Made by a program: the position numbers and the translations under genes. Below, in pieces: positions 16,352 through 26,092 of a stretch of DNA of 64,000 nucleotides. Source of the DNA: Sphingobacteriaceae bacterium (lineage in GTDB: Bacteria > Bacteroidota > Bacteroidia > Sphingobacteriales > Sphingobacteriaceae); contig JAQSWM010000002.1 of NCBI GenBank assembly GCA_029266635.1, positions 186,001-250,000 on the forward strand, written 5' to 3'. Under the pieces are notes generated by a model, which was not told the origin of the DNA, searched no databases, and saw nothing but the letters and a program-made list of their open reading frames with translations. Position 1 is the stretch's first letter. Each line of letters begins with the position of its first letter.

Positions 16352-18340
16352 ATGAACACGGGAGAAAACGAACAAGGCCTTCGAAAAATAACAGATTTTA
16401 CCCGCCTGCTAAGTATTGCAATACTGAGTATTCACTTTTATTTGTTTTGCCATCAGGCTTTCGAGCAACTGGACCTCACATCCAGGATAACAGATAGAAT
16501 AATTGGGAATTTTTCGAAGATGCCCATTTTTGCCACTGGCTTCGCTTCCCGAATTGCTGCCCTGATTCTCCTGATTATTTCCCTTGTAGGTGCAAAAGGC
16601 AAGAAAAATGAAAAGATCGGGAAGAAATTGATAGCTATTTACATTTTTTCCGGATTTGTCTTTTATTTCCTAAGCCCGGCCAGCTTCCTCGTAAACACCC
16701 CAGGCTTGAAGCAGGCTTTATTATACATCGTACTCACTTCTCTTGGCTATCTGCTCATACTAACGGGCGGTACGCTACTTTCCCGTCTTCTAATGCTGTC
16801 GTTAAGTAATGATGTCTTTAATAGAGAGAATGAAACCTTCCCTCAGGAGGAACGACTTTTGGAAAATGAATTTTCCATTAATCTTCCCGCCTCATACCAC
16901 TATAGAGGAAAAGTGAGGAAGAGCTGGATAAATATTATCAATCCTTTCAGGGGAACTTTAGTGATGGGTACTCCGGGATCAGGAAAATCGTACTTCGCCA
17001 TTCGGCATATCATTACTCAGCATATTCAAAAGAACTTTTGCATGTTCATTTACGATTTTAAATATGACGACCTTACCCGTATTGCCTATAACACGCTTTT
17101 AAAGACAAAGGGAAATAACGCCAGGTTCTATGTGATTAACTTCGAGGATCTCTCCAAAACTCATCGTTGCAATCCGCTTGATCCCCGTAACATGATTGAT
17201 ATTACTGACGCTACGGAAGCTTCAAGGACTATTATGCTGGGCCTTAACCGGGAATGGATTAAAAAGCAAGGCGACTTTTTTGTGGAATCCCCTATAAATT
17301 TTGTTACCGCTATTATCTGGTTTCTCCGGAAATACAAAGGCGGCAAGTACTGCACGCTTCCACACGTAATCGAACTGATGCAGGTGGAATACAAATACCT
17401 CTTTGCCGTATTGAGTCGGGAACCGGAAATTGAAGTACTGATTAATCCATTCATTTCAGCTTGGCAGAACGAGGCGTATGATCAACTAGAGGGGCAAGTG
17501 GCGAGTGCAAAAATCAGCATGGCGAGATTAGCTTCCCCTTCTCTCTACTATGTGCTTTCCGGAAACGACTTCACCCTCGATTTAAATAATCCCCAGGAAC
17601 CGAAGATTATCTGTATGGGTAATAATCCGCTAAAGCAGCAGGTATACGGGGCAGTGTTGAGTCTTTATATTTCACGAATGATCAAGCTTGTCAACCAAAA
17701 GAACATGCAAAAGTGCAGTCTGATCTTTGATGAGTTCCCGACGATTTATTTCAACCATATCGACAGCCTAATTGCGACCGCCCGATCAAATAGGGTAGCA
17801 ACGACTCTGGCAGTTCAGGATTACAGCCAGCTAAAAAAAGATTATGGAAGAGAGCAGGCAGAAGTAATTCTCAACATCGTAGGTAATGTTATAGCGGGAC
17901 AAGTGACCGGAGATACCGCGAAGCAGCTTGCAGAGAGGTTCGGAAAGATAGTTCAGCAAAGGCAGAGCGTTTCTGTTAACAGCACAGACACTTCTGTCAG
18001 TAAATCAACTCAGCTAGAATTTGCCATTCCTGCTTCAAAAATTTCAAGTTTATCATCCGGTGAATTCGTAGGTATGGTTTCGGACGACCCCTTAAATAAG
18101 ATCGACTTGAAGGTCTTTCATAGCGAGATCCAAAATGACCATCAAGCATTAAAAAGAGAGGAAGAAAACTATCACGATATACCCAGGATAAGAAACGTTG
18201 ATCCAGGTGAAGTTGAGCACAACTACTACCAAATTAAGCAGGATATTCAGAACCTGCTTTGGAACGAATTTGACGATAAAACTGCGGGCACAAGCCCCGG
18301 TACCAATAGCGGAAGAAAGTCGCAAGGCCTGCAAATTTAA
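16352..18340 (+). CDS. Type IV coupling protein (VirD4/TraG family ATPase)
   Basis: A 662-residue protein linking the relaxosome to the mating channel. The N-terminal third has about four membrane helices (starting near residues 22, 62, 92 and 128). The ATPase domain has the Walker A motif GTPGSGKS at about 205-212 and the Walker B segment SLIFDEFPTIYF. In Bacteroidota elements this gene is often called mobC or traG, but it is distinct from the VirB4 ATPase further on. It begins 6 bp after the relaxase stop. Confidence 0.93.
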   Translation: MNTGENEQGLRKITDFTRLLSIAILSIHFYLFCHQAFEQLDLTSRITDRIIGNFSKMPIFATGFASRIAALILLIISLVGAKGKKNEKIGKKLIAIYIFSGFVFYFLSPASFLVNTPGLKQALLYIVLTSLGYLLILTGGTLLSRLLMLSLSNDVFNRENETFPQEERLLENEFSINLPASYHYRGKVRKSWINIINPFRGTLVMGTPGSGKSYFAIRHIITQHIQKNFCMFIYDFKYDDLTRIAYNTLLKTKGNNARFYVINFEDLSKTHRCNPLDPRNMIDITDATEASRTIMLGLNREWIKKQGDFFVESPINFVTAIIWFLRKYKGGKYCTLPHVIELMQVEYKYLFAVLSREPEIEVLINPFISAWQNEAYDQLEGQVASAKISMARLASPSLYYVLSGNDFTLDLNNPQEPKIICMGNNPLKQQVYGAVLSLYISRMIKLVNQKNMQKCSLIFDEFPTIYFNHIDSLIATARSNRVATTLAVQDYSQLKKDYGREQAEVILNIVGNVIAGQVTGDTAKQLAERFGKIVQQRQSVSVNSTDTSVSKSTQLEFAIPASKISSLSSGEFVGMVSDDPLNKIDLKVFHSEIQNDHQALKREEENYHDIPRIRNVDPGEVEHNYYQIKQDIQNLLWNEFDDKTAGTSPGTNSGRKSQGLQI

Positions 18341-18447
18341 TATGATCTATGTAATGTTAAATTTCACACATTGAGCTGTAAATGTGCACTTTAAACAATT
18401 TTAACAATACTTGTGTTATATTTTTGCACACCTAAATTCTCAGTCTT

Positions 18448-19023
18448 ATGATAAAGGCAAGCTATAGTGACAAAAGCCTTGTGCTTGATATTCTAACCAA
18501 ATCTTTCGACACTAATAAGAGTGTAAATTACATTGTGAAACAGGACAAGAAGAGGGTTCAGAGAGTAAGAGCCTTGATGGACTATTCTTTTGAAGTATGT
18601 TACCTGTTCGGAGAAGTATATCTGTCAAACAATAAGAAGGCATGCGCCTTAATCCTTTACCCCGACAAAAAAAAGGCTACCCTTAAATCCATTCTTCTGG
18701 ATATTAAGTTGATCCTTTCATGCGTAGGCCTCAGCAATGTTAAAAAGGCACTCAGCCGCGAATCAAAAATCAAGAAGATCCAGCCGAAAGAACCGATGTA
18801 TTATATCTGGTTCATCGGAGTTGATCCTGCGTATCAGAATTCAGGAATTGGGACAGAGCTTCTTAATGAAGTGATCGAAGATAGCAGCAGGAAAAAACGT
18901 CCCATCTACCTGGAAACCTCAACCACCAAAAACCTTCCCTGGTACAAGAAATTTGGTTTTGACATCTACAACGAGCTCGACTTGAGTTATAAACTATTCT
19001 TTCTTAAGCGTGATGCAGCTTAG
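18448..19023 (+). CDS. GNAT-family N-acetyltransferase
   Basis: A 191-residue acetyl-CoA-dependent transferase. Motif A is visible as FIGVDPAYQNSGIGTELLNEV, where QNSGIGT binds acetyl-CoA. The C-terminal NLPWYKKFGFDIYNE is typical of the family. The substrate is unknown. A TATTTTTG box at 18419-18426 could be its -7 element. It lies between the coupling-protein gene and the regulators, so it may be element cargo rather than a transfer gene. Confidence 0.85.
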   Translation: MIKASYSDKSLVLDILTKSFDTNKSVNYIVKQDKKRVQRVRALMDYSFEVCYLFGEVYLSNNKKACALILYPDKKKATLKSILLDIKLILSCVGLSNVKKALSRESKIKKIQPKEPMYYIWFIGVDPAYQNSGIGTELLNEVIEDSSRKKRPIYLETSTTKNLPWYKKFGFDIYNELDLSYKLFFLKRDAA

Positions 19024-19043
19024 CCACCCTAAAACCTTCCTTT

Positions 19044-19994
19044 ATGTTAGTGTTTGGAACCGAAATGCATCTCGTGACATCCGTTTTCGTCATTCTCGAA
19101 ACCGTAATGTTTTTCTACCAGCTGTTTCATTACCTGTACCGGCCGCAGGATAAACAACGGTTGTGGTATCTTATTCTTCTGTCTTTACTTATCATTTACA
19201 ATATCACCGGCGGGCTCTTTCCCGATCCCCAATTAAGCATACCGATTGTAACGCAAAACATTATAGCATATGGAAGTGGCTTTTTGATGGCCTCGTACTT
19301 TCCGTATTATTTTTATAAAGCATTCGAGCTGACCAGGCTTCGTTTTCATGCTTTGTTTGGCGTGCCACTTTTTCTCATTCTTCCTTATATCGTATTTTTT
19401 GTAATAGCTTATTCGTTCAACGGGAACTTAGAATTTGCTATCAGGTATGGAGTTATTATCCCGTTTTTCTATTCCATAATACTTTTATGGGCGATAACCA
19501 AGGCCGTTATGCTGAAATACAGGGAACGTACTAATCAGAATAATACTGTTGAAATTTTGGGGGTGTATTGCGCCGTAATTCCCTGGGCATCGATGACGCT
19601 CTTATCGTATTTTCATGCAAGCCAGCTTTTGGAAGTGGTCATAACAAATGGCGGTTTTATTGTGGTTACGGTTTTATTTATCTCTCGATCCATAACCAAC
19701 GCGAGACTAGAGTATCAAAGGTTATTAGAACTAGGCTCTATCAGCATTGTAAATCCCGCCTCCTCTGGAGGCGATAAGTGCAGAGACTATCAGTTGACTC
19801 CCCGGGAAATCGAAATTGTGCAACTGATTCGTGAAGGGCATACTTACGAAAAGATAGGTGAAAAGCTTTTTATTTCGAAGAGGACTGTAAGCAAGCATGT
19901 CCAGAATATTTTCGAAAAGGTGGGAGTTACAAATAAGGTGGAACTTCTCAATAAGATCGATCAAAGCCCAAATCACCCTTCCATTTCTGTCTAA
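19044..19994 (+). CDS. Membrane-bound LuxR-type transcription regulator
   Basis: A 316-residue protein. The first 230 residues have about seven hydrophobic segments, and the last 70 form a LuxR/FixJ helix-turn-helix (LTPREIEIVQLIREG, then ISKRTVSKHVQNIF). This suggests a sensor in the inner membrane that contacts DNA directly. The trigger is not evident. It follows the GNAT gene by 20 bp and precedes the RteC gene, so it may control excision or transfer. Confidence 0.82.
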   Translation: MLVFGTEMHLVTSVFVILETVMFFYQLFHYLYRPQDKQRLWYLILLSLLIIYNITGGLFPDPQLSIPIVTQNIIAYGSGFLMASYFPYYFYKAFELTRLRFHALFGVPLFLILPYIVFFVIAYSFNGNLEFAIRYGVIIPFFYSIILLWAITKAVMLKYRERTNQNNTVEILGVYCAVIPWASMTLLSYFHASQLLEVVITNGGFIVVTVLFISRSITNARLEYQRLLELGSISIVNPASSGGDKCRDYQLTPREIEIVQLIREGHTYEKIGEKLFISKRTVSKHVQNIFEKVGVTNKVELLNKIDQSPNHPSISV

Positions 19995-20107
19995 GCCCAT
20001 ATATTTCAATGAAATACGCTCTTTTACGTATGCGATTTACTATAAAAGACGTATTTACAAGCGCTTTAAAATCATAGAAATTTGAGTTAAACATCTAATA
20101 ATTGTCT

Positions 20108-20962
20108 ATGAAAGATTTTATGACCTCGCTGAATGCTGCATGGGACTTTGAGCTTCAGGAAATTCAGGCGACAGAAGAACACATTGTAAAAGTTTGTGAA
20201 GCAGCACTCACTATTACAAGAAAAGCGCTTGCAGGATTACGAACCCATCTGCTGAGAGCAGAATTTAAGGACAAAGAAGAAGAAATATGGTTTTTCAAGG
20301 AAGCTAAACCTCAGCTACTTAGCAAACTTATTTATTACGACAAATTGTACCATCTTGAACTACGGCGTCCTATAGGTCGGGAGAAGTTAGTCAGGAAGTA
20401 TCTTGAAAACGAAATACTGCACCTGGAACGCAGTTATGAGGTCTACAGTGATTTTTACCTGTACTTTAGGATGGGGCAGACTTCAAATGATGAGCAATAT
20501 TTCATGCGAAGTAAATTATCAAACTATAATGACTGTGAGGCTCATGGATTTGACTCGGATCCTAATCTTTCAACTGGCTATGACTGTAAAGTAGCCCAGA
20601 TACTAGCACAGGATATGCTGGTGACGTACCTTAACAAGGAAATATATAAATTAAAAGAACGCTCGGCTCCTGGTCACGATCTCGGTTATCCTTATCATCG
20701 TCTCGAATGGACGGGCTCCAAGACTGGCTTAGTCGAATTGATTTATGGATTAGCCCAATCTGAAGTTTTTAACCATGGAAAAACGGATTACAAAGAAATT
20801 GCCCAATATTTCGAAAAGGTTTTCAATATATCCCTCGGGAATATCTACAAGACGTTTGAAAAGATCAGAATGCGGGAATGCGGCCCTACTACTTTTTTAG
20901 ACAACGTGAAAGTTAAGTTAGTAGATTATACGGAAAAGTTTAATGAGTATAGGGCTAATTGA
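20108..20962 (+). CDS. rteC-like: RteC-domain protein (putative excision/transfer regulator)
   Basis: A 284-residue protein resembling RteC of the Bacteroides conjugative transposon CTnDOT. Family landmarks are EEIWFFKEAKPQLLSKLIYY, a following ELRRP, and a C-terminal winged-helix-like segment around GLVELIYGLAQS with FEKVFNISLGNIYKTF. In CTnDOT, RteC activates excision genes. No RteA/RteB two-component pair is present here, so the upstream membrane LuxR protein may replace it. I use the ATG at 20108 rather than TTG at 20102. Confidence 0.8.
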   Translation: MKDFMTSLNAAWDFELQEIQATEEHIVKVCEAALTITRKALAGLRTHLLRAEFKDKEEEIWFFKEAKPQLLSKLIYYDKLYHLELRRPIGREKLVRKYLENEILHLERSYEVYSDFYLYFRMGQTSNDEQYFMRSKLSNYNDCEAHGFDSDPNLSTGYDCKVAQILAQDMLVTYLNKEIYKLKERSAPGHDLGYPYHRLEWTGSKTGLVELIYGLAQSEVFNHGKTDYKEIAQYFEKVFNISLGNIYKTFEKIRMRECGPTTFLDNVKVKLVDYTEKFNEYRAN

Positions 20963-21360
20963 ATACCGGGTTCGAAAAGTTTATGATAAAAACAAAACTT
21001 ACTGAAGCGCGTTTTGCGAATAATGTACGCCAGCATTGCTATTTCCCGGGGAATAAGAACATTGTCTTGGTTATCTTTAAAAGAAGCGGTGTAAACTATA
21101 TTGTAAGTTTTGGGCTATTTTTTTAGTTTTCATCTTACAACTTAGAGGTAAAGTAACGCGATATAAGTGAATAGCAATAAGGTACATTGAATTAATGAAA
21201 ATTAAAAAAAAGTAAGATTTTTCGCCGGATGTTTCTCCAGCGTTTCTTCAGATTTTCCACTTTGCAATGTTATTGCATCCTTAATCGTATTACTTTTGTT
21301 CATTGGAAAGAAACATTTTAGAATTCTAAGTTGTAGGTAGTAAAGCTTATATTTGAGCGC
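20963..21360 (+). other. Intergenic region upstream of the metal-efflux operon
   Basis: About 400 bp without a convincing gene. A 47-codon frame at 20983-21126 (starting MIKTKLTEARF) is open but has no recognisable features. The right part carries the czc promoter and a palindrome, described separately. The rest is AT-rich. Confidence 0.6.
21263..21298 (+). promoter_or_regulatory. czc promoter with Fur/Zur-type operator
   Basis: A perfect palindrome TGCAAT-GTT-ATTGCA (21263-21277) lies 13 bp before TACTTTTG (21291-21298), which fits the TAnnTTTG -7 element. The palindrome would cover the -33 area, a place suited to repression. The operon contains a Fur-family gene (27384), the obvious candidate regulator. 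Confidence 0.6.
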
Positions 21361-21672
21361 GTGAAAAGTTTTTGCCACATAATTAGTTTGATGATACTGG
21401 TACTATGTTTTGTGCCATGTGCTGACACGGATTTAGATAAGGGCAAAGATGAAATTGAAATAAGCACCACACATGGTACATCAGACAATCATACAGCAGA
21501 CTTTTGTTCTCCTTTTTGTCAATGTTCCTGCTGTACTAGTCCTATTGTGACATTATTTAATAATTATATTTTAAAAGCCCCGGTAATTGTAATAACCTCT
21601 TGTTTTGAGCATTTGCCGGGACGATTGCTTGATAGTCCTTTTTCAGTCTGGCAACCACCCCGGTTAAGCTAG
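21361..21672 (+). CDS. Small Cys-rich periplasmic protein (DUF6660-like) preceding CzcA
   Basis: A 103-residue protein starting with GTG. It has a signal-like N-terminus (FCHIISLMILVLCFVPC), an acidic middle and the cluster CSPFCQCSCC, a likely metal-binding site. Small proteins of this kind precede CzcA/CusA genes in many Bacteroidota. The function is unknown; a periplasmic metal-handling or sensing role is an inference. It is the first gene of the czc operon. Confidence 0.7.
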   Translation: MKSFCHIISLMILVLCFVPCADTDLDKGKDEIEISTTHGTSDNHTADFCSPFCQCSCCTSPIVTLFNNYILKAPVIVITSCFEHLPGRLLDSPFSVWQPPRLS

Positions 21673-21753
21673 TAACCCCTACCTAAATGGCTTAGGCCAT
21701 ATCTTTCAATTTCTTGTTGAAAAGTCTTTCTATTTACTTAATCATAACAGTTC

Positions 21754-24700
21754 ATGTTAGATAAAATTATTCTTTATTCCATCCGGAATAAGATAGTTGT
21801 CGGTATTGGTGTGTTGCTCCTAATCATTTGGGGAGTATATTCTGCTTTAAAAATTCCGATTGACGCTGTTCCGGATATTACTAATAACCAAGTTCAGGTA
21901 ATTACTACAGCTCCCACGTTGGCAACTCAGGAAGTGGAGCAGTTTATCACGTACCCCATAGAACAGAGCCTGGCAAATATTCCCGGATTGGTCGAAATGC
22001 GCTCGATTTCCAGGTTCGGACTTTCTGTAATTACCGTAGTTTTTGAAGACGATGTTGACATTTACTTTGCCCGGCAACTAATCAACGAGCGCCTTAAAGA
22101 GGCAGAAGAGCAAATCCCGGAAGGTATGGGAGAACCGGAACTAGCCCCGGTTAGCTCTGGGCTTGGAGAGGTTTATCAGTACATGCTGCACCCGAAGAAA
22201 GGAAGTGAGCATAAATACTCGGCAATGGATTTGCGCACAATGCAAGACTGGATTGTCGCAAGGCAACTCTACGGAATTGAAGGCGTTGCTGAAATAAATT
22301 CCTTTGGTGGTGTTTTAAAACAATATGAGGTAGCGGTTAATCCAAATCAATTGAAATCACTTAACGTGAGCATTGCCGAAATCTATGAAGCACTTGAGAA
22401 AAATAATCAGAATACCGGAGGCGCATACATCGATAAGAAACCAAACGCCTATTTTATCCGTGGCATCGGATTAATAACATCCCTGGAAGATATTGGGCGG
22501 ATAGTAATTAAAGAAGTTAGTGGTGTTCCGGTTCTGATTGGAGATGTTGCAAAAGTCCAGTTCGGAAATGCTATCCGGTATGGCGCGATGACCTACAATG
22601 GTGAAGATGAAGTGGTGGGTGGAATAGTAATGATGTTAAAGGGCTCAAACAGTGCTGATGTAGTAAAAAGGGTGAAGGAAAAGATGGAGACCGTTAAAAA
22701 GAGCCTTCCTGCGGACATTGAGATAAAGCCTTACTTAGACCGAACGTCCTTAGTAAACCGGGCAATATCCACGGTAGAAACTAATCTTATTGAAGGAGCT
22801 TTAATCGTAATTTTTGTCCTGGTTCTGTTCCTGGGAAATCTTCGCGCCGGATTGATTGTCGCATCGGCAATTCCTTTATCCATGTTGTTTGCTCTGGGCA
22901 TGATGAATGTGTTTGGGGTATCAGCCAATCTAATGAGCCTAGGTGCCATTGACTTCGGATTGATTGTCGACGGTGCAGTTATCATCGTTGAGGCCACGAT
23001 GCATCATCTTGCACTTAGAACTGTTCATACAAAGCTGACCCAAAAGGAGATGGATGAAGAGGTGTTTATATCAGCTTCCAAAATCCGCCAAAGTGCAGCT
23101 TTCGGTGAGATTATCATTCTGATAGTTTATCTCCCAATTCTAACGCTGGTGGGTGTAGAAGGAAAGATGTTTGGCCCAATGGCTCAAACTGTGGGCTTTG
23201 CAATTCTTGGTGCATTGATATTGTCGCTTACCTATATACCAATGGTTTCAGCGCTATTTCTACCTAAAAAGATCTCCCATAAAAGAAATATATCAGATAA
23301 AATGATGGATTTCTTTCAAAGAGGTTATACACCACTGTTGCGTAAATCAATCAAACTTAAAAAGCTTGTTGTAGCAGCTTCAATAGCACTTTTGGCTATG
23401 ACTGCATTTATCTTTTCAAAGATGGGGGCTGAGTTTTTACCGCAGTTGCAGGAAGGAGATTACGCATTCCATTGTATTTTACCCCAAGGATCTTCCTTGT
23501 CTCAAAGCATTGAAACTTCAATGCATGCCTCCAGGATTCTTAGAACTTTTCCGGAAGTAAAAGAAATAGTCGGAAAAACTGGAAGTGCAGAGGTTCCTAC
23601 CGATCCGATGCCGCCTGAAGCAAGTGACTTAATTATTGTCCTGAAGGATAAAAGAGAATGGACGACAACTAACGACTACAATGAACTGGCAAGGCTGATG
23701 GAAGAAAAGCTGGAAGCTATCCCAGGTGTATTTTTTGAAGCCAATCAGCCGATTCAAATGCGATTCAATGAGCTGATGACAGGCATCCGGCAGGATGTAG
23801 CGGTAAAGATCTTTGGCGAAAATATAGATACCCTAGCGGCCTTGGCTCCGAGAGTAGGGAAAATTATTCAATCTGTTGAAGGGGTAAGTACACCTCAAAT
23901 AGAACAAACAGCTGGACTCCCTCAAATTACTATTCAATATGACAGAGGACGAATAGCCAGTTATGGCCTTAATATCGAAGATGTAAACACGATGGTAAGC
24001 ACTGCTTTTGCAGGAGGAACAGCAGGTGTGGTATTCGAAAATGAGAAGAAGTTTGACTTAGTGGTTCGTTTGGATTCTACTAACCGTAATTCCATCGAAG
24101 ATGTAGCCACACTTAGTATCCCAACTAAAGGCGGATTTCAAATTCCGTTAAGTCAGGTAGCGTCGGTGTCCTTTAAAGAAGGTCCTGCCCAGATAAGCCG
24201 TGAGGATGCTAAAAGACGGGTAGTTATTGGTTTCAATGTAGAAGGCCGGGATGTTCAATCGGTAGTGAGAGATATTCAAGACAAGCTTTCAAACAGTTCC
24301 GTCTTGCCAACAGGATATTACTTTACGTATGGTGGAACTTTTGAAAATCTTGAAAAGGCAACTGCTCGTTTGCAGATTGTAGTACCAGCTGCATTGTTGC
24401 TGATTTTTATACTCCTTTATTTCACATTCGGTTCGATAAAAGAGGCGCTTCTGATTTTTACGACTATTCCAATGTCAGCAATAGGCGGAGTTTTCGCTTT
24501 ACTATTACGAGGAATGCCATTTAGCATCTCAGCAGGTGTTGGATTTATTGCATTATTCGGTGTAGCTGTTCTCAATGGAATAGTGCTGATCGGAACGTTT
24601 AACCAATTGCAAAAGGATGGCATTCAGAATATTTACCGGCGAGTCATCGAGGGAACTAAGATACGTTTGCGACCGGTTCTAATGACCGCCACTGTTGCTT

Positions 24701-26082
24701 CCCTCGGATTCTTACCTATGGCACTTTCTAGCGGTGCCGGAGCTGAAGTTCAAAAACCGCTCGCAACAGTAGTAATCGGTGGATTGATAACTGCAACCAT
24801 TTTGACCCTGATTGTGCTTCCTTTATTCTACCTCATATTCATTAATATTAAAATGCGACCAGGTTTTTCATTCAGAAAAGTAGCGGGCATCATTACTTTG
24901 CTTGTAATGTCACAGGTGGCGACAGCTCAAACGCAGCCTCAATCAGTAAGAGCGCCTTTTTCAGAAGTGTTTAATACAGCTTTAGAAAACAACTTGACAC
25001 TTAAGGCATCTCAACTCCAGGCTGAGCAAAGTTCAGCTTTAAGAGGAACATGGCTGGATCTACCTAAAACAGGATTTTTTGTTGAAAATGAAGATATCAA
25101 TCCTACTGATAAGAACGGCCTGCTTAAGATAGGACTATCGCAAGGTGTTGAGTGGCCCGGCTTGTATAAAGCCAGACGGGATCTCTTACAGCAACAGGCC
25201 CGATCTACTCAATTAGCGATGCAGGTCCAAAGACTGGAAGTGAGACGCAACTTGCTAAGCGGCTATTATACTTTATGGTATCTGGAAAGTAAAAAAACTA
25301 TCTGGCAACGCTTAGATAGCATGTATCGCTCAGTTGCAAAAGCCGCTGCATTGAGGGTCAAGATGGGCGAAAGTGCAGGCTTAGATAGCATTTCAGCAGT
25401 AGCCAGAGCAAGAGAAGCCTCCATCCAATTAAATGCAATTGCCAGAGATATCCAGGCACAACAGGAAGTGCTAAAGCGCTGGACGAACTCCAGTATTAAT
25501 TATCTCCCCGAACAAAGGGAGCTTCAAAAAGTTGAGGTAGATTTCCTGGTCGACTCCTTGCTATCTCACCCGGAAATCAATTTGCAAAGGCAGCGAAGCC
25601 TTATTGCGGAAGCAGAATTAGGTGTTCAGAAACAGTCGAATAAACCAAGCTTAGATGGCCGGTTCTTCTCTCAACGGCTGTATGGAATTCCAAACCCGTA
25701 CTCAGGCTTTTCAGTATCGGTCGGCATTCCTCTTTTCGGCCGAGGTACATATCGGAGTTCTATCAGAGCAGCGGAACTCGAAAGAGACTATCAGCAAACA
25801 TTGGTGAATGCCCAGATTGTGACTTTACAGTCCAGCTATAGCCAGTTGTTTCAGGACTTTAAGAAAAACGAGGAGTCATTGGAGTATTATGAAACTGGCG
25901 GAATGAAGCAATCTGAAGCTATTATTCGTGCATCAAATCTGGCTTATCGTGGTGGTGAAATAAGCTTCTCAGAGCTCAGTCAATACATCAGTCAGGCGTT
26001 AGACATCCAGAAGAACTACATAGAAACCGTGAATCAGTACAATCAGGCTGCCATCCAACTAAATTACTTTTTAAACAAATAA
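21754..26082 (+). CDS. czcA: Heavy-metal RND pump CzcA/CusA fused to CzcC-type outer-membrane channel
   Basis: A 1442-residue fusion. Residues 1 to about 1040 are a complete heavy-metal RND permease with 12 membrane helices, the family N-terminus (IPIDAVPDITNNQVQV) and the proton-relay segment GAIDFGLIVDGAVIIVEA near 396-412. The rest is a TolC/CzcC-like outer-membrane factor of about 400 residues. Between them (about 1041-1060) lies RKVAGIITLLVMSQVATAQ, which looks like a signal peptide with an ATAQ cleavage site. It would export divalent cations such as Zn, Co or Cd, or monovalent Cu/Ag; the neighbouring Zn-type ATPase and Fur/Zur-like gene favour the former. Such fusions recur in Bacteroidota. 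Confidence 0.93.
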   Translation: MLDKIILYSIRNKIVVGIGVLLLIIWGVYSALKIPIDAVPDITNNQVQVITTAPTLATQEVEQFITYPIEQSLANIPGLVEMRSISRFGLSVITVVFEDDVDIYFARQLINERLKEAEEQIPEGMGEPELAPVSSGLGEVYQYMLHPKKGSEHKYSAMDLRTMQDWIVARQLYGIEGVAEINSFGGVLKQYEVAVNPNQLKSLNVSIAEIYEALEKNNQNTGGAYIDKKPNAYFIRGIGLITSLEDIGRIVIKEVSGVPVLIGDVAKVQFGNAIRYGAMTYNGEDEVVGGIVMMLKGSNSADVVKRVKEKMETVKKSLPADIEIKPYLDRTSLVNRAISTVETNLIEGALIVIFVLVLFLGNLRAGLIVASAIPLSMLFALGMMNVFGVSANLMSLGAIDFGLIVDGAVIIVEATMHHLALRTVHTKLTQKEMDEEVFISASKIRQSAAFGEIIILIVYLPILTLVGVEGKMFGPMAQTVGFAILGALILSLTYIPMVSALFLPKKISHKRNISDKMMDFFQRGYTPLLRKSIKLKKLVVAASIALLAMTAFIFSKMGAEFLPQLQEGDYAFHCILPQGSSLSQSIETSMHASRILRTFPEVKEIVGKTGSAEVPTDPMPPEASDLIIVLKDKREWTTTNDYNELARLMEEKLEAIPGVFFEANQPIQMRFNELMTGIRQDVAVKIFGENIDTLAALAPRVGKIIQSVEGVSTPQIEQTAGLPQITIQYDRGRIASYGLNIEDVNTMVSTAFAGGTAGVVFENEKKFDLVVRLDSTNRNSIEDVATLSIPTKGGFQIPLSQVASVSFKEGPAQISREDAKRRVVIGFNVEGRDVQSVVRDIQDKLSNSSVLPTGYYFTYGGTFENLEKATARLQIVVPAALLLIFILLYFTFGSIKEALLIFTTIPMSAIGGVFALLLRGMPFSISAGVGFIALFGVAVLNGIVLIGTFNQLQKDGIQNIYRRVIEGTKIRLRPVLMTATVASLGFLPMALSSGAGAEVQKPLATVVIGGLITATILTLIVLPLFYLIFINIKMRPGFSFRKVAGIITLLVMSQVATAQTQPQSVRAPFSEVFNTALENNLTLKASQLQAEQSSALRGTWLDLPKTGFFVENEDINPTDKNGLLKIGLSQGVEWPGLYKARRDLLQQQARSTQLAMQVQRLEVRRNLLSGYYTLWYLESKKTIWQRLDSMYRSVAKAAALRVKMGESAGLDSISAVARAREASIQLNAIARDIQAQQEVLKRWTNSSINYLPEQRELQKVEVDFLVDSLLSHPEINLQRQRSLIAEAELGVQKQSNKPSLDGRFFSQRLYGIPNPYSGFSVSVGIPLFGRGTYRSSIRAAELERDYQQTLVNAQIVTLQSSYSQLFQDFKKNEESLEYYETGGMKQSEAIIRASNLAYRGGEISFSELSQYISQALDIQKNYIETVNQYNQAAIQLNYFLNK

Positions 26083-26092
26083 AAATATTAAA

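Noticed and set aside
20983-21126. 47-codon open frame after the rteC-like gene
   Set aside because: No homology that I recognise, no ribosome binding site, and composition like the intergenic sequence around it. Kept only as a note in the intergenic entry.
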